The translations under genes were made by a program, and so were the position numbers. A stretch of DNA of 37,859 nucleotides from HO2-45-11b sp964450915 (GTDB taxonomy: Bacteria > Patescibacteriota > Andersenbacteria > UBA10190). Below the pieces are notes generated by a model. It made no database searches and was not told the DNA's origin. It was given only the letters and a program-made list of their open reading frames with translations. The stretch spans positions 1 to 37,859 of the forward strand of contig CAYVFG010000008.1 of assembly GCA_964450915.1 (NCBI GenBank), in the 5' to 3' direction. Below, piece after piece: positions 31,190 through 37,821 of this stretch; position 1 is the stretch's first letter; each line of letters opens with the position of its first letter.

Positions 31190-32644
31190 CGCGACATTAC
31201 CTCAAACAAAAAACCGTCGTTTTCTCGAAAGGATATTCCAGAAGAGTTACCAGAAGAAGCCAAGAAACTGTACGAAAAGCATGCGAGTAAAATCGCATCT
31301 AAAAAACCGACTGCAAAAAGTTCCGTTCGACGCTTTGCAGGTTCGCAAATTCCGATTACTACTGTACATATCCCCAAGCAGATGATGCCGGAAAAGCAGG
31401 TTAAAAAAGAACCCGCTATTGAAATGGAAAAACGGCCACTATTCGCGGTTATTCCAAAAAAAATGGAAAAAACTAAAAAAGCCAAAAAGAAGACATTTAA
31501 ACCCGCGATGCTATTAGGCACAAAAGAAACTAAAATTGCTATGGCACTTGGCGCAGTTGTCATTATCGTTGCCGGAATTGCAGCATTTATATTTTTGCCT
31601 GCAGCCACTATCGCCCTCAATATCCAAACAGCACCCCTATTAGTTGATCAAAAATTAAGCATTGCGACCAATGCCGCATCGGTACCAAACGCTGTTCCCG
31701 GAACGGTATTTTCTCAGCAAGTGCAGATTCAGGGCGGATCTCCTGTAACAAATACGGAAACAATCGGAACGAAAGCAAAAGGAACTGTGCGAATTTTCAA
31801 CAAAACATTCGATACGCAAAAAATTAAAGCTCAAAGCAGACTTGCCACCAAAGACGGCGCAATATTCTACATGCAATCGCCAGCAATCATTCCCGCATCC
31901 TCGGGAAGTAACGTTTCAAGCGCAACGGTAGAAGTGGAAGCAGCCGACGCTGGGGAGCAGGGCAACCTAACGCCGCAACACCTCGACTTCGCAGCATTAG
32001 ACAGTTCTGCAAAAGCAGTAGTGTACGGCCAAGTTGAAACGGCGTTTACTGGCGGATCTGGCCAGCAAGTAAAGGTTGTTGCGGATAGCGACCTAGATGC
32101 TGCACACGAAGCCGCAAAAGCTCAAGCAAAGACTCAGGTCGAACAGGCAGCAAAGGCGCAGCTCCAGTCCGGATGGTCACTAATGGATGAAAGCTGGGAT
32201 GTAAAATTGGATTCTTTTGCTCCGGCACAGAAAACAGGGGATAAGGCAGACAATATCGTATTCACAGCAACAGCAACGGCGCGAGTGTTCGCATATCAGG
32301 AAAACGCTCTAAATACCGTCTTGCAATCGGCCCTTGCAGCTAATTTGCCTCCAAATACCACATTATTCCCCGGCCCAATATCATTTACCAAATCAGTAGA
32401 TTCTGTTGATTGGGATAAGGGTGTTGCCAACGTTACCGCACGAGTAACCCACTCAACGATTCCGAACGTTTCCTTGAACACCCTTAAAGACAAGCTGGTC
32501 GGCAGAAGTCGCGACGATGCAACAACGTACCTCCAAAATTTGCCAGGGGCGCAGACCGTTGAACTCAAATTATGGCCATTCTGGGTCCAGAGCATCCCGT
32601 CTATCCAGCAGAGGATCAACATCCAAGTAAACCCGACAAGATAG
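31187..32644 (+). CDS. Single-span membrane protein with baseplate-J-like extracellular part
   Basis: 485 residues. Residues 1-112 are a very basic, Lys/Pro-rich cytoplasmic tail ending in a KKAKKKTFK cluster. One membrane helix follows at about 117-141. The remaining 340 residues should lie outside. There, the segment GTKAKGTVRIFNKTFDTQKIKAQSRLATKDGAIFYMQ and the following VEVEAADAGEQGNL resemble the baseplate-J domain, known from phage baseplates and contractile injection systems and also seen on single-span proteins of Patescibacteria. No other baseplate or tail gene is in the window, so a surface structure is more likely than a phage remnant. Function unknown. Confidence 0.68.
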   Translation: MRDITSNKKPSFSRKDIPEELPEEAKKLYEKHASKIASKKPTAKSSVRRFAGSQIPITTVHIPKQMMPEKQVKKEPAIEMEKRPLFAVIPKKMEKTKKAKKKTFKPAMLLGTKETKIAMALGAVVIIVAGIAAFIFLPAATIALNIQTAPLLVDQKLSIATNAASVPNAVPGTVFSQQVQIQGGSPVTNTETIGTKAKGTVRIFNKTFDTQKIKAQSRLATKDGAIFYMQSPAIIPASSGSNVSSATVEVEAADAGEQGNLTPQHLDFAALDSSAKAVVYGQVETAFTGGSGQQVKVVADSDLDAAHEAAKAQAKTQVEQAAKAQLQSGWSLMDESWDVKLDSFAPAQKTGDKADNIVFTATATARVFAYQENALNTVLQSALAANLPPNTTLFPGPISFTKSVDSVDWDKGVANVTARVTHSTIPNVSLNTLKDKLVGRSRDDATTYLQNLPGAQTVELKLWPFWVQSIPSIQQRINIQVNPTR

Positions 32645-32657
32645 CCTACAAGGGCAT

Positions 32658-32686
32658 TTGACAACCTAAACAACCTCGTATACCAT
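32658..32686 (+). promoter_or_regulatory. Promoter of the infA-rpsI operon
   Basis: TTGACA (32658-32663) with TACCAT after 17 bp (32681-32686), or TATACC after 15 bp (32679-32684). The leader to infA would be about 50 nt, unusually long for a core gene here. Confidence 0.6.
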
Positions 32687-32737
32687 ATCTTTTATCTGCG
32701 CTTTCTCAAGACTTCGGGCTGATTAGCGACCAAAGGC

Positions 32738-32747
32738 AGGAGACATG
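32738..32747 (+). promoter_or_regulatory. Ribosome binding site that bears on the infA start
   Basis: AGGAG lies at 32738-32742 only two bases before the ATG at 32745, but eight before a GTG at 32751. The spacing favours the GTG. Confidence 0.5.
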
Positions 32748-32996
32748 CAGGTGTTTTTAATCACTAAGCTTTTTCATCTGTCAAAGCAAGATTTCGTTGA
32801 AGTAGACGGGGAAATCGAGGAAACTCTCCCGAATACTCAATTCAAAGTACAATTAGACACCGGCCAGACCATTATTGGCCACTTAAGCGGTAAAATGAGG
32901 ATTCATAGAATCCGAGTTATGCCAGGGGATCGCGTACGGGTAGCAATGTCCGCATACGACCTCACCAAAGGACGAATTATTCTTCGATTACAATAA
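32745..32996 (+). CDS. infA: Translation initiation factor IF-1
   Basis: 83 residues from the ATG at 32745, or 81 from the GTG at 32751, which has better Shine-Dalgarno spacing. IF-1 is a single OB fold that blocks the ribosomal A site during initiation. The core is clear: FVEVDGEIEETLPNTQFKVQL, GHLSGKMRIHRIRVMPGDRV and MSAYDLTKGRIILR. Canonical IF-1 begins at about the SKQDF of this protein, so some ten extra N-terminal residues (FLITKLFHL) are present unless translation begins at a CTG at 32778. It is the first gene of a long operon with ribosomal proteins and rpoA. The usual secY, adk and map genes are not upstream. Confidence 0.92.
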   Translation: MQVFLITKLFHLSKQDFVEVDGEIEETLPNTQFKVQLDTGQTIIGHLSGKMRIHRIRVMPGDRVRVAMSAYDLTKGRIILRLQ

Positions 32997-33001
32997 ACAC
33001 C

Positions 33002-33115
33002 ATGAAAGTTAGAGCATCTGTAAAAAAAATGTGCGCAAAGTGCAAAACAACCCGCCGAAAAGGCAAGGTTGTGGTAATTTGTGAAAATCCGAAACATAAG
33101 CAACGTCAACTGTAA
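33002..33115 (+). CDS. rpmJ: Ribosomal protein bL36
   Basis: 37 residues, too short for many gene finders but complete: it begins MKVRASVKKMCAKCK and ends KHKQRQL. The zinc-binding set C11, C14, C27, H32 is intact, so this is the zinc (C+) form of L36, a late-assembly protein of the large subunit. It starts five bases after the infA stop and rpsM begins two bases after its own stop. The infA-rpmJ-rpsM order is the common bacterial one. Confidence 0.96.
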   Translation: MKVRASVKKMCAKCKTTRRKGKVVVICENPKHKQRQL

Positions 33116-33117
33116 TT

Positions 33118-33510
33118 ATGGCTATTCGAATTTCCGGAGTAACCCTCCAAGATAAAAAGCATATTTTATTCGCAATTACTGACATCTACGGAATCGGCCG
33201 ACCAATGGCTGCAAAAATTTTACAAGAGTTAGGAATCGATCCTCAAATTGCAACCCGAGAACTTACAGAAAAAGAAGAGCATGCACTTCGAGATTACATC
33301 GAGAAAAACATGAAAGTGGAAGGGGAGCTTCGCCGAGAAGTTTCCATGAACATCAAGCGCCATAAAGACATCGGATCCTATCGAGGAATTCGACATGCAA
33401 AACGACTTCCAGTACGAGGACAACGAACAAAGACGAATTCTCGAACAGTTCGAGGAAACGTTCGAAAGACTGCCGGAAGCGGTAGAAAGTCTAGCAACGA
33501 AAAGACATAA
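33118..33510 (+). CDS. rpsM: Ribosomal protein uS13
   Basis: 130 residues. Small-subunit head protein that contacts the large subunit and P-site tRNA. The helix-two-turn-helix region (RISGVTLQDKKHILFAITDIYGIG) and the basic tail (YRGIRHAKRLPVRGQRTKTNSRTVRG) are typical. No Shine-Dalgarno sequence precedes it; it follows rpmJ by two bases, which points to translational coupling. Of its 16 arginine codons, 13 are CGA, an unusual preference also seen in the neighbouring ribosomal genes. Confidence 0.96.
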   Translation: MAIRISGVTLQDKKHILFAITDIYGIGRPMAAKILQELGIDPQIATRELTEKEEHALRDYIEKNMKVEGELRREVSMNIKRHKDIGSYRGIRHAKRLPVRGQRTKTNSRTVRGNVRKTAGSGRKSSNEKT

Positions 33511-33519
33511 ACCACTCCT

Positions 33520-33924
33520 ATGCCAAAACCAGCAACAAAGCAAAAAGACACCAAGAAGAAATCTAAAGCAAAACGCAAGGTAAAATCCGGCGTAGTGCAT
33601 ATTAAAGCAACTTTCAATAACACTCTTATTACCATTACCGATCCTCAGGGAAATGTTGTTGCATCCTCAAGCTCCGGACGCGTAGGATTTTCCGGAACAC
33701 GAAAATCCACTCCATATGCTGCTACTCAAGCAGTAACCAGCTTAATGGAACAAGCGAAGCAATTCGGATTAGAAGAAGCAAGCATTATCGTTAAAGGAGT
33801 AGGAAGCGCGCGAGATGCCGCAATCCGCGGCGTAAGCTCAGCAGGCGTAAATATCACGTCTATCCGAGACGTAACCCCGATCCCTCATAACGGAGTTAGA
33901 GCTCCTCGTCGTCGAAGAATTTAA
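33520..33924 (+). CDS. rpsK: Ribosomal protein uS11
   Basis: 134 residues. Platform protein of the small subunit near the E site. The N-terminal 20 residues are Lys-rich (TKQKDTKKKSKAKRKVK). The core follows with SGVVHIKATFNNTLITITD, SSSGRVGFSGTRKSTPYAAT, VKGVGSARDAAIRG and the C-terminal TPIPHNGVRAPRRRRI. Complete. It begins nine bases after rpsM without a Shine-Dalgarno sequence and is followed by rpsD after ten bases. Confidence 0.96.
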   Translation: MPKPATKQKDTKKKSKAKRKVKSGVVHIKATFNNTLITITDPQGNVVASSSSGRVGFSGTRKSTPYAATQAVTSLMEQAKQFGLEEASIIVKGVGSARDAAIRGVSSAGVNITSIRDVTPIPHNGVRAPRRRRI

Positions 33925-33934
33925 TATTACTTAT

Positions 33935-34546
33935 ATGTCACCAGAACCAACAACAACTCCAGCACCAGTTGCTACATCTGCGCCAGCAGATGCTCGAGCA
34001 GCAGATCCGCGCCAGCAGAATCGCGGACAAGGCGGACAACGCCAGCAAGGACGACGCCCAAAGCCGAAGAGCCGATACGGGACCCAGCTTTCTGAAAAGC
34101 AAAACTTGAAAGATTTGTTCGGCATTCGAGATGGCCAGCTTCGAAAATACTATGCTCAAGCCCTTCGAGTACAAGGTCAAACAGGTCCAATGCTTATTTC
34201 CTTGCTAGAACGACGACTGGATAACGCAATTTTCCGATCAGGATTCGCTCAAACTCGTCCGCAAGCTCGCCAAATGGCAACTCACCGCTTGTTCGCAGTG
34301 AATGGACGCCCAGTAGACGTTCCATCGTACGAACTACGGGTTGGAGATGTTGTGTCGGTACGAGAAAGCAAGAGAAGCAAATCCTACTTCTCTCAATTCG
34401 AGAAACGGATGCAGAACGCGTCGACTCCATCATGGATCCTTATAAATCCGGAAGAGTTCAACTTCAAAATTCAGTCCCTCCCATCTTTTGAAGAAGCGAA
34501 CATCGGAGTAGATATTCGGGCAGTTCTCGAATTCTTTGCGCACTAA
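33935..34546 (+). CDS. rpsD: Ribosomal protein uS4 with a replaced N-terminus
   Basis: 203 residues. Primary 16S rRNA binding protein of the small-subunit body. From about residue 44 on it is normal: KSRYGTQLSEKQNLKDLFGI, the QLRKYY segment, then the S4 RNA-binding domain with LISLLERRLDNAIFRSGFAQTRPQARQM and FAVNGRPVDVPSYELRVGDVVSV. The first 43 residues are different from the usual S4 start (ARYxGPxCRLCRREG-type, often with zinc-binding Cys). Here they are a Pro/Thr/Ala- and then Gln/Gly/Arg-rich stretch with no Cys, probably disordered. No frameshift explains it. Confidence 0.93.
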   Translation: MSPEPTTTPAPVATSAPADARAADPRQQNRGQGGQRQQGRRPKPKSRYGTQLSEKQNLKDLFGIRDGQLRKYYAQALRVQGQTGPMLISLLERRLDNAIFRSGFAQTRPQARQMATHRLFAVNGRPVDVPSYELRVGDVVSVRESKRSKSYFSQFEKRMQNASTPSWILINPEEFNFKIQSLPSFEEANIGVDIRAVLEFFAH

Positions 34547-34578
34547 TTTAAAATCATTTCATTAATAACTTTATCACT

Positions 34579-35568
34579 ATGTTGCAAGAAATATATTTGC
34601 CAGGAGAAGTAGACATCAAGGAAGATGCTGCTAACACGGCTACATTCACTATTAAGCCATACCACCCAGGATACGGGCCAACGGTAGGAAACGCTCTTCG
34701 ACGAGTGCTCTTATCCTCATTGCCAGGAGCTGCTATCACGCAGATGAAGATCGAAAAAATCGATCATGAATTTTCAGCGCTTCCGGGCGTTCAGGAAGAT
34801 ATCGTTTCTATTATGTTGAATATCAAAGGTATTCGCGTATCTTCAACAAGCAATGATCCGATTGAAATGAAATTGGAGAAAAAAGGATCAGGAGTTGTTA
34901 CTGCAGGAGACTTTGCAGTTCCACCTGAAGTGAAGATCATCAACCCAGATCACGTGATCGCAACAATCACGGATAAGGACGGATCTCTTGAAATGACATG
35001 CACCGTGGAACGAGGACGAGGATACGTACCGAGCGAAACACAAGATCCAAAGCTTCGAACAATCGGAACGATTGCACTTGATGCAACATTTACTCCGGTT
35101 GAACGCGTAAGCTTCTCCGTTGAAAACGTTCGAGTAGGACAGGCAACTGACTACCACAGCCTTATTATGCAGATTGCAACAAACGGAAGCATCACTCCAA
35201 AGGATGCATTGCAACAAGCATCTTCTATCCTTCGCGATCACTTCGCACAGCTTGCAGGAGATTTTTCAGAACTTCTTACAGCAAATCGACCAGTAGCAGT
35301 TATCGAAGAAGAAGTGGTTCAAGAACCGTTGATGCCAGAAAATACGCTCAACCTTCTCCAGCTTCCATCTCGCGTGCACAATGCGCTCGAACGCGTTGGG
35401 ATTACTACTGTCGAACAAGTACTCGACCTATCAGACGAACAAATCAGCGATATCCCGGGATTAGGGGCAAAAGCAGTTCAAGACGTTGCAGATGCTCGTG
35501 ATGAATTTGCAAAAAAGTCAAAAGGAGAACAAGATACAGCATCAGAAGAAGAAGTTGAAACTAAATAA
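34579..35568 (+). CDS. rpoA: RNA polymerase alpha subunit
   Basis: 329 residues. The N-terminal domain, which dimerises to begin polymerase assembly, has FTIKPYHPGYGPTVGNALRRVLLSSLPGAAIT, the family hallmark, and KIEKIDHEFSALPGVQEDI. The C-terminal domain (about 250-315) has the helix-hairpin-helix VHNALERVGITTVEQVLDLSDEQISDIPGLGAKAV, which contacts UP elements and regulators, so upstream DNA contacts remain possible in this organism. A short acidic tail (EEEVETK) ends it. The 32-bp gap to rpsD shows no promoter or Shine-Dalgarno sequence that I trust. Confidence 0.97.
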   Translation: MLQEIYLPGEVDIKEDAANTATFTIKPYHPGYGPTVGNALRRVLLSSLPGAAITQMKIEKIDHEFSALPGVQEDIVSIMLNIKGIRVSSTSNDPIEMKLEKKGSGVVTAGDFAVPPEVKIINPDHVIATITDKDGSLEMTCTVERGRGYVPSETQDPKLRTIGTIALDATFTPVERVSFSVENVRVGQATDYHSLIMQIATNGSITPKDALQQASSILRDHFAQLAGDFSELLTANRPVAVIEEEVVQEPLMPENTLNLLQLPSRVHNALERVGITTVEQVLDLSDEQISDIPGLGAKAVQDVADARDEFAKKSKGEQDTASEEEVETK

Positions 35569-35574
35569 CATCCC

Positions 35575-35925
35575 ATGCGAAAGAAGGTCAACAACAGAAT
35601 ATTAGGCCGATCCGCTGACGAGCGGCTGCATTTGATGCGTCTTTTGACAAGCTCGCTCTTGGAGCACGGCGCTATCACGACGACTGAAGCTAAGGCAAAA
35701 GAACTTCGCCGACACTTTGAACCGATTGTGACTCGCGCAAAAGAGGAACTTACTCTTGCAAACCGACGTATTCTTATTTCCAAGCTGGAACATAAAGAAG
35801 ATTTGCAAAGAATATTAGATGTTGCAAAAAAGAACGAAAAGCGCCCAGGCGGGTACCTTCGAATTACTAAACTTCCTGTGACGCGTTCCGATGCTGCGCA
35901 CATGGCTCATATTGAAATCCTATGA
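35575..35925 (+). CDS. rplQ: Ribosomal protein bL17
   Basis: 116 residues, full length. Large-subunit protein near the exit tunnel. It opens with RKKVNNRILGRSADERLHLMRLLTSSLLEHGAITTTEAKAKELRRHFEPIVTRAK in shorter blocks typical of L17, and ends GGYLRITKLPVTRSDAAHMAHIEIL. It follows rpoA by six bases, as in most bacteria, and its stop overlaps the start of rplM as ATGA. Confidence 0.96.
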   Translation: MRKKVNNRILGRSADERLHLMRLLTSSLLEHGAITTTEAKAKELRRHFEPIVTRAKEELTLANRRILISKLEHKEDLQRILDVAKKNEKRPGGYLRITKLPVTRSDAAHMAHIEIL

Positions 35926-36332
35926 AAACAGAACCTGTAAAAGCACAATGGCACGTACTCGACGCGAAAAGCACAACGCTTGGCCGTCTTGCAACGCAAA
36001 TTGCAACTATTTTACTTGGCAAGCATTTAACCGGATCAGCTCAGCACACTGTTGCGCCTGATCATGTTATCGTTATCAATTCCGACTCACTCGTGGTAAC
36101 TGGAAAGAAGCGCGATCAAAAAATGTACCGACGATACACCGGGTACCCGGGAGGGTTGCGAGAGCGAACTCTTGAAGAGCAAATGGGGAGAGATTCTTCA
36201 TTCGTTATTCGAGAAGCAGTTTCCGGAATGTTGCCAAAGAACAATCTTCGAAACGATCGCTTAGCTCAATTACACATTTATCCTACTGAGACGCATCCGC
36301 ATATGCCTCAAACTAATACAAAAGCAGTATGA
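35922..36332 (+). CDS. rplM: Ribosomal protein uL13
   Basis: 136 residues. Early-assembly protein of the large subunit. WHVLDAKSTTLGRLATQIATILLGKH at the start, VVTGKKRDQKMYRRYTGYPGGLRERTLEE in the middle and REAVSGMLPKNNLRNDRLAQLHIYP near the end are characteristic. Start overlaps rplQ and stop overlaps rpsI, both as ATGA. L13 and S9 are usually cotranscribed; here they are joined to the alpha operon. Confidence 0.96.
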   Translation: MKTEPVKAQWHVLDAKSTTLGRLATQIATILLGKHLTGSAQHTVAPDHVIVINSDSLVVTGKKRDQKMYRRYTGYPGGLRERTLEEQMGRDSSFVIREAVSGMLPKNNLRNDRLAQLHIYPTETHPHMPQTNTKAV

Positions 36333-36721
36333 CTACAAAGCTTAATCACGGACTAGGACGACGAAAAACTGCAGTTGCAAAAGTATTGCTCGTTGCAGAA
36401 AAGGAAGTAAAAACGATCAACGATATTCCGTTTGAACAATACCTTTCTACAGAAGCATTACAGAACACTGCACTTCGAGCGCTCAAGCTTACGAGCCAAG
36501 ATTCCGAATACGGACTTCGAGTAAAAGTTGCCGGAAGCGGAAAGAACGCCCAGGCAGAAGCTATTTCTCTTGGAATCGCCCGCGCACTTGTCACGATCGA
36601 TGAAGGATTCCGAAAGCAATTAAAGCAAGCAGGATTACTTTCTCGAGACTCTCGAGCAAAGGAACGAAAAAAGCCCGGACTCAAAGGAGCTCGTCGAGCA
36701 CCTCAGTTCTCAAAGCGATAA
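36329..36721 (+). CDS. rpsI: Ribosomal protein uS9
   Basis: 130 residues. Head protein of the small subunit whose C-terminal tail reaches the P-site tRNA. LGRRKTAVAKVLL at the start, VAGSGKNAQAEAISLGIARALV in the middle and the basic end SRAKERKKPGLKGARRAPQFSKR with the conserved final Lys-Arg. Ten of its 12 arginine codons are CGA. Last gene of the operon; a terminator lies 20 bp after the stop. Confidence 0.96.
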   Translation: MTTKLNHGLGRRKTAVAKVLLVAEKEVKTINDIPFEQYLSTEALQNTALRALKLTSQDSEYGLRVKVAGSGKNAQAEAISLGIARALVTIDEGFRKQLKQAGLLSRDSRAKERKKPGLKGARRAPQFSKR

Positions 36722-36741
36722 AAGAGAAAGAACTAAACAAG

Positions 36742-36760
36742 ACCGCCGAAAGGCGGTTTT
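36742..36760 (+). terminator. Intrinsic terminator of the infA-rpsI operon
   Basis: ACCGCC-GAAA-GGCGGT stem with a GNRA tetraloop (36742-36757), followed by TTTT. Confidence 0.88.
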
Positions 36761-36803
36761 GTGGCGTAAAAGTGGGGTATATTAGCAGCTTTAATCGCAC
36801 CTA

Positions 36804-36832
36804 TTGACTTTTATCATAATTAGTGCTATATT
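36804..36832 (+). promoter_or_regulatory. Sigma70-type promoter of the 36893-37718 pair
   Basis: TTGACT (36804-36809), 17 bp and TATATT (36827-36832), with TGC before it as an extended -10. Hexamers and spacing equal those at 5947-5975. The leader is about 55 nt. Confidence 0.87.
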
Positions 36833-36892
36833 TACATGTTGGTGATTTTGGGTATTTTTCAGACACTCTAGCACATTTCAAAGGAAATACAG

Positions 36893-37384
36893 ATGAATAC
36901 AATTCGTCCTCTTGGCTTTTGGGGCAAACTTGCGGACATCATGATGATGCCCTTGATGTATCTGCTATCAGGTTGCTTGGAACGTCCGCAACAGACTCAC
37001 TTCTGGAACAACCAGAAGCTCGTGCGCGCAGATGCCGTCACCCTGAATCCACTCCTTGCCGTTCGTTGCATCGGCGACCCGAATGCAGCCAATCGAACTT
37101 TGCTCGGTATACCAATTTTCCATATGCCAATTCTTGGTGGTTGGAAAAAGTATACAGTACTCGAGCCAGTCTCTTTAAAAGAGCCTTGGCATGTCGGTTG
37201 GATTGCAGGCGACGTGGTCGGCGTTTCTCGAATCATCATTCGCGGAAAAGTGCGAATGTTGATTGGCCCCGGAGAAGTGGAGTTTTTCGGGATAACACCA
37301 ATTGGAGAACAACTGGCAATCTGCCAGTGTGGCGAGGGCTACATTGGTGATAATGGCCCATATAGCAAGGTGCCGTTATTGTAA
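36893..37384 (+). CDS. Unknown protein, possible lipoprotein
   Basis: 163 residues, family not recognised. The N-terminus has two basic residues, then a moderately hydrophobic stretch (LADIMMMPLMYLL) ending LSGC at residues 25-28, which fits a lipobox with Cys28 as the lipidated residue; the Asp in the stretch weakens this. The rest is soluble and beta-rich, with a GPGEVEFFGITPIG segment. The ATG has AAAGGA eight bases upstream. It is the first gene of a two-gene unit with the SemiSWEET-like gene, so the two may act together at the membrane. Confidence 0.58.
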   Translation: MNTIRPLGFWGKLADIMMMPLMYLLSGCLERPQQTHFWNNQKLVRADAVTLNPLLAVRCIGDPNAANRTLLGIPIFHMPILGGWKKYTVLEPVSLKEPWHVGWIAGDVVGVSRIIIRGKVRMLIGPGEVEFFGITPIGEQLAICQCGEGYIGDNGPYSKVPLL

Positions 37385-37430
37385 TTCGTTTCAGTTAGAT
37401 CTGTCCTCACTTTGCTCAGAAAGGCAAAAC

Positions 37431-37718
37431 ATGAGACGAGAGCAATTTGCTCAACGAATCCGCTGGTCCTGGATAATCTGGACCGCTGGAATCGTAAATG
37501 TGGGAGCAATGCTCCCGCAGCTGTACCGAGTCATCACGACTCAACGCACCGAGGGCCTGGCGCTTGAAATGTTCTGGATTTACTTCGGTATCCAGATAGC
37601 GTTTTCGCTGGAAGGGTTCTTCAGCAGAAACAAGATGCTCATGGTTTGCATGGCCTTGAGCGCAATCGTCAACGCGCTAACGATTGGGTGTGTACTGTAC
37701 CTCAGGTACGTGACATAA
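37431..37718 (+). CDS. SemiSWEET/PQ-loop-like small membrane protein
   Basis: 95 residues from the ATG at 37431, which has AGAAAGG six bases upstream; the longer open frame lacks a start signal. Three membrane helices: about 12-33, 45-62 and 68-92. The first ends with MLPQLYRVITTQRTEGLAL, the PQ-loop motif found in SemiSWEET sugar transporters, which dimerise to form a six-helix channel for small sugars. The second helix (MFWIYFGIQIAFSLEG) matches the W-x2-YG-type position poorly. A sugar or other small-solute transporter is likely; the substrate is not known. Confidence 0.7.
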   Translation: MRREQFAQRIRWSWIIWTAGIVNVGAMLPQLYRVITTQRTEGLALEMFWIYFGIQIAFSLEGFFSRNKMLMVCMALSAIVNALTIGCVLYLRYVT

Positions 37719-37744
37719 TTCTTCGAACCAGAGTAGCAGCTCAA

Positions 37745-37795
37745 AAGACCGCGTAATTTCAACACAATGTTGTAAATTGCCGGTCTTCTTTTTTT
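37745..37795 (+). terminator. Intrinsic terminator after the SemiSWEET-like gene
   Basis: Arms AAGACCG/CGGTCTT (37745-37751, 37781-37787) enclose a second stem (TTTCAACA with TGTTGTAAA), followed by CTTTTTTTT. Confidence 0.88.
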
Positions 37796-37806
37796 AAACA
37801 GACGTG

Positions 37807-37821
37807 TATACTAATTTTATG
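37807..37821 (+). promoter_or_regulatory. -10 box giving a leaderless start at 37819
   Basis: TATACT (37807-37812) lies exactly 6 nt before the ATG, 12 bp after the preceding T run. No Shine-Dalgarno sequence. Confidence 0.65.

Noticed and set aside
31187..32644. Phage remnant because of the baseplate-J similarity
   Set aside because: No other phage gene, integrase or attachment repeat is nearby, and the protein has its own membrane anchor and a core-type promoter.
36823..37350. 175-codon frame overlapping the possible lipoprotein gene
   Set aside because: Starts inside or before the promoter's transcribed region without a Shine-Dalgarno sequence; the frame at 36893 has one at proper distance.
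37302..37430. Longer form of the SemiSWEET-like protein
   Set aside because: The added 43 residues are out-of-frame sequence of the preceding gene; the ATG at 37431 has AGAAAGG at the right distance and gives a normal SemiSWEET length.
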